Positions 54,701-64,000 of a DNA stretch of 64,000 nt are shown in pieces; position 1 is the first letter of the stretch, and each line of letters starts with the position of its first letter. This stretch comes from Parapristionchus giblindavisi (lineage: Eukaryota > Nematoda > Chromadorea > Rhabditida > Diplogasteridae): the NCBI GenBank assembly GCA_943737045.1, contig CALSFV010000051.1, forward strand, positions 496,001-560,000, given 5' to 3'. Below the pieces are notes generated by a model. The model saw only the letters and a list, made by a program, of their open reading frames with translations, ran no database searches and was not told the DNA's origin. The position numbers and the translations under genes are program-made.

Positions 54701-57700
54701 AACTCGAATAATGCTTAGTACGACAATTTTTACACAAAGCTGACCATCGGTACTTATTCTGACCCACCGAATCAGGTTACGGTAGTCTACAATATACATA
54801 ATCATATAACTCGAATAATGCTTAGTACGACAATTTTTACTCAAAGCTGACCATCGGTACTTATTCTGACCCACCGAATCGGGTTACGGTAGTCTACAAT
54901 ATACATAATCATATAACTCGAATAATGCTTAGTACGACAATTTTTATAAAAGCTGACCATCGGTACTTAATCTGACCCAACGAACCGGGTTACGGTAGTC
55001 TACAATAGGCATAATCATATAACTCGAATAATGCTTAGTACGACAATTTTTACTCATAGCTGACCATCGGTACTTAATCTGACCCACCGAACCGGGTTAC
55101 GGTAGCTAATAATCATATTCCTTATCCTACCGTGATCGGTGATGTGCTTGGTTGTGTTACAGTAATATGTACCATGACGTATGACACTAATGTTAACTTA
55201 CCTTGCCTTAACTTAATTTACGTTAGCATGACTTAATTTCACTTTGTTTACTTAACTGTACTTAACTTATTCCTTATGGCCTTAACTTAATCCTTACTTA
55301 CTTAACTCAATCCTTGACTTATAACTTAAGTAATGATGTCTTGACTTATTAGCTAACTTGGTATGGCTTGGAACCGACTAAGCCCCGCCCACCGCTGATC
55401 AGTTCCATCGCGCACCAAACCCGTCTGGTGTACGCCGAGCACTACATTGAAAGGGAGAGAGAGAGAAAGGGGGCGTGGCCGGTAACAAACATCGTGACAT
55501 TCTGCTTTATTTATAGTGTATTGATTTTTACTCAAAGCTGACCATCGGTACTTATTCTGACCCACCGAATCGGGTTACGGTAGTCTACAATATACATAAT
55601 CATATAACTCGAATAATGCTTAGTACGACAATTTTTACTCAAAGCTGACCATCGGTACTTAATCTGACCCACCGAATCGGGATACGGTAGTCTACAATAG
55701 GCGTAATCATATAACTCGAATAATGCTTAGTACGACAATTTTTACTCAAAGCTGACCATCGGTACTTAATCTGACCTACCGAACCGGGTTACGGTAGTCT
55801 ACAATAGGCGTAATCATATAACTCGAATAATGCTTAGTACGACAATTTTTACTCATAGCTGACCATCGGTACTTAATCTGACCCACCGAATCGGGTTACG
55901 GTAGTCTACAATATACATAATCATATAACTCGAATAATGCTTAGTACGACAATTTTTACACAAAGCTGACCATCGGTACTTATTCTGACCCACCGAATTG
56001 GGTTACGGTAGTCTACAATATACATAATCATATAACTCGAATAATGCTTAGTACGACAATTTTTACTCAAAGCTGACCATCGGTACTTATTCTGACCCAC
56101 CGAATCGGGTTACGGTAGTCTACAATATACATAATCATATAACTCGAATAATGCTTAGTACGACAATTTTTATCAAAGCTGACCATCGGTACTTAATCTG
56201 ACCCAACGAACCGGGTTACGGTAGTCTACAATAGGCATAATCATATAACTCGAATAATGCTTAGTACGACAATTTTTACTCATAGCTGACCATCGGTACT
56301 TAATCTGACCCACCGAACCGGGTTACGGTAGCTAATAATCATATTCCTTATCCTACCGTGATCGGTGATGTGCTTGGTTGTGTTACAGTAATATGTACCA
56401 TGACGTATGACACTAATGTTAACTTACCTTGCCTTAACTTAATTTACGTTAGCATGACTTAATTTCACTTTGTTTACTTAACTGTACTTAACTTATTCCT
56501 TATGGCCTTAACTTAATCCTTACTTACTTAACTCAATCCTTGACTTATAACTTAAGTAATGATGTCTTGACTTATTAGCTAACTTGGTATGGCTTGGAAC
56601 CGACTAAGCCCCGCCCACCGCTGATCAGTTCCATCGCGCACCAAACCCGTCTGGTGTACGCCGAGCACTACATTGAAAGGGAGAGAGAGAGAAAGGGGGC
56701 GTGGCCGGTAACAAACATCGTGACATTCTGCTTTATTTATAGTGTATTGATTTTTACTCAAAGCTGACCATCGGTACTTAATCTGACCCACCGAATCGGG
56801 ATACGGTAGTCTACAATAGGCGTAATCATATAACTCGAATAATGCTTAGTACGACAATTTTTACTCAAAGCTGACCATCGGTACTTAATCTGACCTACCG
56901 AACCGGGTTACGGTAGTCTACAATAGGCGTAATCATATAACTCGAATAATGCTTAGTACGACAATTTTTACTCATAGCTGACCATCGGTACTTAATCTGA
57001 CCCACCGAATCGGGTTACGGTAGTCTACAATATACATAATCATATAACTCGAATAATGCTTAGTACGACAATTTTTACACAAAGCTGACCATCGGTACTT
57101 ATTCTGACCCACCGAATCAGGTTACGGTAGTCTACAATATACATAATCATATAACTCGAATAATGCTTAGTACGACAATTTTTACTCAAAGCTGACCATC
57201 GGTACTTATTCTGACCCACCGAATCGGGTTACGGTAGTCTACAATATACATAATCATATAACTCGAATAATGCTTAGTACGACAATTTTTATAAAAGCTG
57301 ACCATCGGTACTTAATCTGACCCAACGAACCGGGTTACGGTAGTCTACAATAGGCATAATCATATAACTCGAATAATGCTTAGTACGACAATTTTTACTC
57401 ATAGCTGACCATCGGTACTTAATCTGACCCACCGAACCGGGTTACGGTAGCTAATAATCATATTCCTTATCCTACCGTGATCGGTGATGTGCTTGGTTGT
57501 GTTACAGTAATATGTACCATGACGTATGACACTAATGTTAACTTACCTTGCCTTAACTTAATTTACGTTAGCATGACTTAATTTCACTTTGTTTACTTAA
57601 CTGTACTTAACTTATTCCTTATGGCCTTAACTTAATCCTTACTTACTTAACTCAATCCTTGACTTATAACTTAAGTAATGATGTCTTGACTTATTAGCTA

Positions 57701-60700
57701 ACTTGGTATGGCTTGGAACCGACTAAGCCCCGCCCACCGCTGATCAGTTCCATCGCGCACCAAACCCGTCTGGTGTACGCCGAGCACTACATTGAAAGGG
57801 AGAGAGAGAGAAAGGGGGCGTGGCCGGTAACAAACATCGTGACATTCTGCTTTATTTATAGTGTATTGATTTTTACTCAAAGCTGACCATCGGTACTTAT
57901 TCTGACCCACCGAATCGGGTTACGGTAGTCTACAATATACATAATCATATAACTCGAATAATGCTTAGTACGACAATTTTTACTCAAAGCTGACCATCGG
58001 TACTTAATCTGACCCACCGAATCGGGATACGGTAGTCTACAATAGGCGTAATCATATAACTCGAATAATGCTTAGTACGACAATTTTTACTCAAAGCTGA
58101 CCATCGGTACTTAATCTGACCTACCGAACCGGGTTACGGTAGTCTACAATAGGCGTAATCATATAACTCGAATAATGCTTAGTACGACAATTTTTACTCA
58201 TAGCTGACCATCGGTACTTAATCTGACCCACCGAATCGGGTTACGGTAGTCTACAATATACATAATCATATAACTCGAATAATGCTTAGTACGACAATTT
58301 TTACACAAAGCTGACCATCGGTACTTATTCTGACCCACCGAATCGGGTTACGGTAGTCTACAATATACATAATCATATAACTCGAATAATGCTTAGTACG
58401 ACAATTTTTACTCAAAGCTGACCATCGGTACTTATTCTGACCCACCGAATCGGGTTACGGTAGTCTACAATATACATAATCATATAACTCGAATAATGCT
58501 TAGTACGACAATTTTTATCAAAACTGACCATCGGTACTTAATCTGACCCAACGAACCGGGTTACGGTAGTCTACAATAGGCATAATCATATAACTCGAAT
58601 AATGCTTAGTACGACAATTTTTACTCATAGCTGACCATCGGTACTTAATCTGACCCACCGAACCGGGTTACGGTAGCTAATAATCATATTCCTTATCCTA
58701 CCGTGATCGGTGATGTGCTTGGTTGTGTTACAGTAATATGTACCATGACGTATGACACTAATGTTAACTTACCTTGCCTTAACTTAATTTACGTTAGCAT
58801 GACTTAATTTCACTTTGTTTACTTAACTGTACTTAACTTATTCCTTATGGCCTTAACTTAATCCTTACTTACTTAACTCAATCCTTGACTTATAACTTAA
58901 GTAATGATGTCTTGACTTATTAGCTAACTTGGTATGGCTTGGAACCGACTAAGCCCCGCCCACCGCTGATCAGTTCCATCGCGCACCAAACCCGTCTGGT
59001 GTACGCCGAGCACTACATTGAAAGGGAGAGAGAGAGAAAGGGGGCGTGGCCGGTAACAAACATCGTGACATTCTGCTTTATTTATAGTGTATTGATTTTT
59101 ACTCAAAGCTGACCATCGGTACTTAATCTGACCCACCGAATCGGGATACGGTAGTCTACAATAGGCGTAATCATATAACTCGAATAATGCTTAGTACGAC
59201 AATTTTTACTCAAAGCTGACCATCGGTACTTAATCTGACCTACCGAACCGGGTTACGGTAGTCTACAATAGGCGTAATCATATAACTCGAATAATGCTTA
59301 GTACGACAATTTTTACTCATAGCTGACCATCGGTACTTAATCTGACCCACCGAATCGGGTTACGGTAGTCTACAATATACATAATCATATAACTCGAATA
59401 ATGCTTAGTACGACAATTTTTACACAAAGCTGACCATCGGTACTTATTCTGACCCACCGAATCGGGTTACGGTAGTCTACAATATACATAATCATATAAC
59501 TCGAATAATGCTTAGTACGACAATTTTTATCAAAGCTGACCATCGGTACTTAATCTGACCCAACGAACCGGGTTACGGTAGTCTACAATAGGCATAATCA
59601 TATAACTCGAATAATGCTTAGTACGACAATTTTTACTCATAGCTGACCATCGGTACTTAATCTGACCCACCGAACCGGGTTACGGTAGCTAATAATCATA
59701 TTCCTTATCCTACCGTGATCGGTGATGTGCTTGGTTGTGTTACAGTAATATGTACCATGACGTATGACACTAATGTTAACTTACCTTGCCTTAACTTAAT
59801 TTACGTTAGCATGACTTAATTTCACTTTGTTTACTTAACTGTACTTAACTTATTCCTTATGGCCTTAACTTAATCCTTACTTACTTAACTCAATCCTTGA
59901 CTTATAACTTAAGTAATGATGTCTTGACTTATTAGCTAACTTGGTATGGCTTGGAACCGACTAAGCCCCGCCCACCGCTGATCAGTTCCATCGCGCACCA
60001 AACCCGTCTGGTGTACGCCGAGCACTACATTGAAAGGGAGAGAGAGAGAAAGGGGGCGTGGCCGGTAACAAACATCGTGACATTCTGCTTTATTTATAGT
60101 GTATTGATATACATATGAGACGGTTCTGCATTTATTTTTTCCTATAAAACTGATTTCACTAATGATATTGGCTAACTTTGTGGCTCGAAGATTTATATAT
60201 TTACTATTTAATGGAATTGCGATGGTATATATATATGGGGGGGGGGTTCGGGGGGTTTCCCCCCGATAGCCGCGCCGTTAGGCGCGGCTAGTATCAATGA
60301 TATAGGACAGAGTATTTGAAATTTTTGGCAAGTTCTTGTCAAGCAAAAAAATGGCAAAATCATTTTCGCTTTATTCTCGACTTTTTTCTCTTCCCGGTCT
60401 TTTGTGCGCACCGCAAAAAGTGAAAAACACCGCAAAAATGCGAAGAATGATTCTGGCATTTTTTTGCTTGACAAGAATTGCAAAAAATTTCAAATACTCT
60501 GTCCTATATTATTCCGCATCATGCGTGAGTGGGTCAGGTTTAAAATTCTTTTACGAAGTTCAAAATATTCAGAGGGAAGTGTTCTTTTTTTAATTTGCAA
60601 AGTCTGGAAAGTATATGTGTTCTACATTTGGGAGGAATCGGTACTCGTGGCCGCAAATGTTCTCGAATGGCTGACTGCATGGGCTAAAGAGCGGAAATTT

Positions 60701-61508
60701 TTTAAAGAACTCAAAATTAAAAAAAAATTTTTTGTTAACAACAGAAAGTATCATTTACTGGTTGCTTTCGAAAAAATAATCGACTGGTTGACAAAATGAT
60801 TGATTATTGCTTATCAGGAGTGGATTCTCGATCATGTTCGACCTCGTATTGTAGTGAGCGAATGGGTGAGACCTTGGGATGATTGCGACGCCCAATACGA
60901 GGTATGACATAACGTATTTAATTAATTTATCTCATCATGAGAGATTAGAACAGCATCATCGACAAATAGAATATGAGAGAGGAAACGCATTAATACCGTT
61001 TACATTAATTTGAGTAGAATATGCATATTTTATCATGTAAGCAGCTTCAATTAAAAATCACACAGTTGCAATTTTTACATTTCCACTTTATCGATAGCAA
61101 AATTTAGCGAATTGATGTTTTCGATAGAGAAATCGATAGATTATAATCTATCGAATTCTCTATCATATATGATGTTCAAAAATGAAGACACGAAAAAAGG
61201 AGGTCGGAACAGAATAGAAGGACAGCATATACTTGTTTAAAAAATATCCATCCCATATATTCCGTGCAGGGATACTAAATTTGCCCCTCACAATATTATA
61301 TGTAACTCAATCTCGTATTCTCCCTTAATATCAATATTCAACTTAAGCTGCGACTCCCCAACCGAAATCGCTTAAGCGACGGAACTCCATCACTCCCTTG
61401 TCGTTGCTTTTACTCTCATTATTATTTTTTAACTGATAGATAAAATAAATAAATAACTCTCAATCTATCGATTCCAACCAATGCATAAACACTACCTTAT
61501 ATATATAT

Positions 61509-61559
<51 letters not shown>

Positions 61560-63294
61560 CAGATTCAAGTTAGTTTACTAAGGATTGATGAGAAAGTTGC
61601 TTTTGCTTCAGCACGTTACAAGGTCGATAGGAAGTACTGGTACGAAACAGGAAGTACGGTACATTGAGTTTTACTGTAGTTGTTATCGATGGGCGACTTT
61701 CCACCCGTTAAAAAAGTTTCCTGAAAATCGAAAAATGAAACACGAAATTTGAATTTGCGCGCGCGCAGAGTGGTACGAGAATTCAAATTCCGACTTTCCG
61801 TCATCGATTTTTAGTAGTTTAAATGGAAATTCAACTTCCTGCTCGCTTAAAAAAGCAATCCGCGGAAATTCGCTGTCGGAAAGTCGGAATTTTAATACCC
61901 GATAAATAAAAGACGACGCTGGTAATTTCTCGCCATCCCCTTTTGAGAAAATATGCCAATGAAATTATACTTACTTACTTAGTTACTTAGTAGATCCGTC
62001 TTCGATGAAATTATAATAGTACTTGATTGTTAGAAAATAACCGTGTCATTACAATGTTATTAATTACTTAATTAATAATAATAAATCGAAATAAAATGCC
62101 CACATCAATAATGAACTTACGTTGCGATTATTCCAGGAAAATATTTCGGCTTTGAGAAATTCGAACTGGTTTTTGAAGATTATTCAATCGGTGTGAGAAA
62201 GATCTCGATTTTGTCGAACGTAATGGAATCCATGTCAGAAGGCGTATTGAACGGAACCAAGTTTGCTAATCTTGGGGTACTGTACTTTGATTACTGTAGA
62301 TGTAATAGTTAATCTTGGGGTACGGTACTTCTATTACTGTAGATGGAATAGATGAATTGCTATATATACGGTTGATACTGTATACACGATAGATTGATTA
62401 CTGTAGATGCGATAGATAAGTTATTTCAGATATTATACGCCATATGGATTAGTTTAGTTACGGTAAATGGATTGTAGTGCCTACGGTAGATTATTGGGGG
62501 GGGGGGGTGGACAATTCGGCAACGAGTTATAAATCTGTTGGGAGATGGTGTATGGAAACAAAAATTGTACCATTGTTATCAGTGTGGATGTACGGTATTG
62601 GGCAACCGTAACCGTCGGGAATCACGAACTGATTTTTTCAGTCGACCCATGACCCGGGGTACATGGTTGAAAATGACCGAAGTCTTAAAATTCATGATGG
62701 CCGGAGATCAAATACTAGTTACCATTATATCAAAAATGAGCCATATTTTATCTTTCTGGATACCGCAACCCGAACTACCATAATCTAGCTGCTGTACCTT
62801 ATATTATTGTAGCGAAAATGACGGAAAACCCCGGTTCGATTACAGTAGTTCGGGTAGCGGTATAAAGAAAGTTAAAAGTTGGCTCATTGTTGATATAATG
62901 GTGACTAGTATTTGATCTCCGGTTATCATGAATTTTTCTACTTCGGCCATTTTCAACCATGAACCCGGGTTATGGGTCGACTGAAAAAAATCAGTTCGCG
63001 ATTCCCGACGGTTACGGTAGCCCAATACCGTACACCCACACCCGTACGTACACGTACACCCGTACACCCACAACAATGGTACAATTTTTGTTTCCATACA
63101 GAATCTCCCATCCGATTTATAACTCGTTGCCGAATTGTCCACCCCCCAGATTATCGTTATAGGCTTATGTAGGTGTTTTAGATTTCTTAATGACATATCT
63201 TCATAAAGATAATTGTTCATTTTTTTAATAGGTTCGTATCGAAATGCCGAATGAAATGAGATGGCTGACTGAAGAGATCTTTCCTGATGATTAA
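42737..63294 (+). CDS. F-box protein with FBA domain, 8 exons across a 17-kb intron
   Basis: Exons are 42737-42751, 42853-42954, 43140-43330, 43667-43769, 60818-60901, 61563-61653, 62137-62276 and 63232-63294, giving 262 residues in frame. The F-box spans about 15-60: LYPVDVFIEIFKRADYPTLL then KKVCRRFEALLSDPILW. The FBA part begins at FVKNPFR (about 97), continues with FGEGDKMAFIDLVEEGVP (exon 4) and then EWILDHVRPRIVVSEW (exon 5, 17 kb away), FEDYSIGVRKI and a short C-terminus ending EIFPDD. The order and spacing of FBA landmarks (IDL.EG, P.I.V.EW, NY..GVR equivalent) cross the giant intron without a gap, which is the main argument that both halves are one gene. Such proteins act as SCF ubiquitin-ligase adaptors, and the FBA part binds the substrate. 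Coding sequence is clearly more A/T-rich than in the other three genes. Confidence 0.82.
44849..45103. mobile_element. TGCATGATCA fold-back MITE, copy 2
   Basis: CTGGTGTTTAAATCCGTGCATG start with internal TGCATGATC units; the right end is slightly truncated. It sits within the duplicated segment of about 750 bp. Confidence 0.75.
45473..45613. mobile_element. 141-bp GGCCGTAT MITE (TSD CTG)
   Basis: Ends TGGCCGTATGCAAGAAC and GTTCTTGCATACGGCCA are flanked by CTG at 45470-45472 and 45614-45616. The duplicated segment near 44847 shows the unoccupied site ACTCTGGTGT. Confidence 0.88.
45614..45842. mobile_element. TGCATGATCA fold-back MITE, copy 3
   Basis: It starts CTGGTGTTTAAATCCTTGC and ends GGATTCAAACACCTG. 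Its first bases overlap the CTG duplication of the preceding MITE. Confidence 0.75.
46586..46906 (-). pseudogene. Mariner transposase, C-terminal fragment
   Basis: The minus frame reads KQHLFDNTRPHVAK, then PHPPYSPYISPPNYHAF, FLTGKKID and LAERWQEVVGADVEY. This is the catalytic half of a DD34D transposase. The third catalytic aspartate (PYSPD in the family) is Tyr here. The frame is cut by the element at 46910-51712 and resumes at 51713. Confidence 0.85.
47870..48135 (-). pseudogene. tRNA-like relic split by a MITE
   Basis: With the MITE at 47923-48115 removed, minus reads a D stem TGAC/GTCA, a D loop with TCAGTGGTTAG, an anticodon hairpin around GCGCTTGTAACAGCGC and a perfect T arm ACGGGTTCGATTCCCGT. 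The acceptor stem does not pair, so it is probably a pseudogene or a tRNA-derived part of the 561-bp element. Confidence 0.5.
47923..48115. mobile_element. 193-bp TGGCGCACTA palindromic MITE (TSD TGA)
   Basis: Ends TGGCGCACTAAAAATAGTGG and CCACTATTTTTTTAGTGCGCCA (given in part) are flanked by TGA (47920-47922, 48116-48118). The whole body is close to a perfect palindrome. Confidence 0.85.
48990..49730 (+). pseudogene. Third mariner relic
   Basis: A TTAGGTTTGCGGGAAAGTC left end (about 48990) is followed by plus-strand fragments WYEKTLGRFMPYEM (about 49155-49195), then HHDNARSYVSI and LPHPLYSPDMAPSNYWPF (about 49525-49655), in more than one frame. This third copy keeps the D of SPD. No right end found. 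Confidence 0.7.
49878..50273. mobile_element. GC-rich fold-back of CCCGCGAG/GGTACACCG units
   Basis: Outer ends CTCCGGTATTTTTGCTCG and CGAGCAAAAAATACCGGAG are inverted, and the interior is made of short GCGGGGTACACCGCGAG-type units in both orientations. Strikingly G/C-rich in an A/T-rich setting. Confidence 0.7.
51713..51920 (-). pseudogene. Mariner transposase, middle fragment
   Basis: The minus frame reads RRDVHGKKLLLSFWYCSHG, then VYWRVLDKGHMV and ELEEVGKRLPP, the segment preceding the DNTRPH block in mariner transposases. It joins to 46586-46906 once the inserted element is removed. Confidence 0.8.
52911..53935. repeat. CTTAGCGTTAGCTCCCGTGA direct repeats
   Basis: Units of about 100-280 bp repeat TTAGCGTTAG(C/T)TCCCGT, ATTGATCTACTTAAAG and ATCGATT(C/T)AGTTAC. 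Three also carry a 160-bp insert beginning TAGTTTACAATAATAATG. Single units occur at 45105-45300 and 45843-46035. Confidence 0.75.
54193..60107. repeat. Higher-order satellite: 107-bp monomers in five 1.0-1.2-kb units
   Basis: The monomer (about 107 bp) contains GACCATCGGTACTTA, TCTGACCCACCGAATCGGG, TTACGGTAGTCTACAAT and CTCGAATAATGCTTAGTACG. Runs of 9, 8, 7, 8 and 6 monomers each end in the same spacer of about 430 bp. The spacer mark TTGGTATGG falls at 55358, 56584, 57703, 58929 and 59941, so the periods are 1226, 1119, 1226 and 1012, which differ by whole monomers. Monomer variants (for example CTACCGAACC, CCCAACGAACC) keep the same order in each unit. Confidence 0.95.
60300..60510. mobile_element. 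TATAGGACAGAGTATTTG MITE
   Basis: Ends ATATAGGACAGAGTATTTG and CAAATACTCTGTCCTATAT are inverted with arms of about 65 bp. It lies about 300 bp upstream of F-box exon 5. Before it, at 60230-60296, are a G/C homopolymer palindrome and a GCCGCGCC/GGCGCGGC hairpin. Confidence 0.8.
61500..61556. repeat. (TA)n microsatellite
   Basis: Alternating TA run directly upstream of F-box exon 6; another at 41720-41765. Confidence 0.95.
61691..61905. repeat. Partial relative of the 14222-14749 fold-back element
   Basis: GGCGACTTTCCACCCGTTAAA, AATTCAAATTCCGACTTTCC and TTCAACTTCCTGCTCGCTTAA match parts of the element in the kinase gene. The outer ends are missing. Confidence 0.6.
62495..63148. mobile_element. 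654-bp fold-back in F-box intron 7 (TSD GATTAT)
   Basis: Ends TGGGGGG...GTGGACAATTCGGC and GCCGAATTGTCCACCCCCCA are flanked by GATTAT at 62489-62494 and 63149-63154. Arms are about 290-310 bp, diverged by small indels and a CACCCGTACA expansion near 63040-63070. Confidence 0.85.
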
Positions 63295-63412
63295 AGCGAT
63301 ACCCAAGTTAATTTGAAACTCTCCGCTCTGGTCACACTCTCTCGCTTTCTTTGTCTACGAGAGAGTATTGCCAATGCGGAGAGTAAAATTAGCTAGGGGT
63401 GTTCCTTTAATG
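63295..63412. mobile_element. GGCACACC-family MITE in the F-box 3' UTR
   Basis: It starts right after the stop codon with AGCGATACCCAAGTTAATTT and ends with AAAATTAGCTAGGGGTGTTCC. It contains the family CTCTCTCG hairpin. Confidence 0.75.
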
Positions 63413-63416
63413 CTTG

Positions 63417-63422
63417 AATAAA
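63417..63422 (+). terminator. Poly(A) signal AATAAA of the F-box gene
   Basis: AATAAA lies 123 nt after the stop, just beyond the 3'-UTR MITE. Confidence 0.55.
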
Positions 63423-64000
63423 GTGAGAAATCTTTTATTTGCAACAATTTTCTCCTTTTATTAACCAATAACCGCCCATATCGTAATACATTTTGATATC
63501 AAATTTATCGAATAATCAGATATCTACAGTAGCAGCCAAAAGTATTCGCCTAAACTGTGGAATATCATAACTTTTGACTCAGATGAGCAATCTTGCTCTT
63601 GTTTTGGTGGGTTGCTATCGGCTAACAATCGGCTTGCAAGTGGGCATCTCTCTAGTGACCTCCCATCGGGTACTAGAGATCCTTGATAATATAATGACTA
63701 TCGATGCTCTTTTAGTCCCTCGAAAATCATTTCATTTTTTCATGGTCTAAAAATTCATGTCCAAACAATTTTCTACCTCATTTCTCCAATGATAACTTCT
63801 CTCGAAAAACTCGACATTTTATTAAACACTAGTAAACTATCGTCTACTGGGTTGCATCATCACAACGAATTAGGATGTATCTAGGATATGATGACATTAA
63901 GAGGCATGCTCCCTAAGACTCGATCATATTCGACCACCCCCGGACACGTGCGCTAGCAATGGGAACTGGGGGTCCATACTTGGGTGTTAGGAGTGTCACC
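63423..64000. other. Right-edge intergenic sequence
   Basis: I see no gene, repeat or element that I can support here. Confidence 0.5.

Larger units (their letters stand above)
43770..60817 (+). other. 17-kb intron 4 of the F-box gene
   Basis: Donor CCG|GTTAGT at 43770 and acceptor TTATCAG at 60817. Inside are three direct copies of a 300-480-bp segment (43810-44270, 44290-44600, 46040-46518), a duplicated segment of about 750 bp (about 44690-45300 and 45310-46035), the mariner compound at 46519-52486, tandem repeats at 52911-53935, the satellite at 54193-60107, and a small MITE at 60300-60510. No other gene is visible within it. Confidence 0.75.

Noticed and set aside
55353..59136. A 70-codon minus frame present four times at 55353, 56579, 57698 and 58924
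   Set aside because: It lies in the satellite spacer and repeats only because the DNA does; no domain, and its 5' part runs into monomer sequence.
54193..60107. Possible CRISPR-like array
   Set aside because: Monomers abut without unique spacers and the genome is eukaryotic; this is satellite DNA.
60255..60296. GCCGCGCC/GGCGCGGC hairpin as a bacterial-type terminator
   Set aside because: The setting is a eukaryotic intron and no T-run follows; more probably a transposon tip or satellite border.

Overview
The window is eukaryotic and most probably from a nematode. The genes are split into many short exons with small introns, the 3' splice sites are TTTCAG/TTTGTAG-like, strong acceptor motifs lie 20-46 nt ahead of three start codons (as expected for spliced-leader trans-splicing), and a tau-tubulin-kinase-like member of a worm-expanded kinase family is present. 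I cannot fix the species.

Four protein-coding genes can be rebuilt exon by exon, with reading frame kept at every junction. (1) 1-7666, minus strand: the GARS (phosphoribosylamine-glycine ligase) part of a multifunctional GART purine enzyme, running off the left edge just after the AIRS domain starts. (2) 12784-16405, plus: a 387-residue TTBK/CK1-like kinase whose HRD motif reads CRD. (3) 31986-38683, plus: a 430-residue class A peptide GPCR of neuromedin U/pyrokinin-receptor type. (4) 42737-63294, plus: a 262-residue F-box protein with an F-box-associated (FBA) domain, split by a 17-kb intron (43770-60817). A 5'-truncated non-LTR reverse transcriptase lies at 10857-11726. The genes show no obvious pathway link.

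The rest is dominated by non-autonomous inverted-repeat DNA transposons, many with target-site duplications I can read (TTA/TGA, TA, TTAA, CTG, GATTAT), by mariner remnants and by simple repeats. The 16406-31985 intergenic stretch holds no recognisable gene but carries several MITE families, polypyrimidine tracts and a 1.4-kb CCCTCT array. A TTTGATC heptamer occurs in many introns of GART, the kinase and the GPCR, often running straight into the splice acceptor; I do not see it in the F-box gene.

The giant F-box intron is the most remarkable part. It holds direct repeats, mariner copies nested several levels deep (one junction can be checked against an unoccupied copy of the same repeat), and a higher-order satellite at 54193-60107. 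That satellite has a 107-bp monomer in fixed-order variants, grouped into five 1.0-1.2-kb units that differ by whole monomers.
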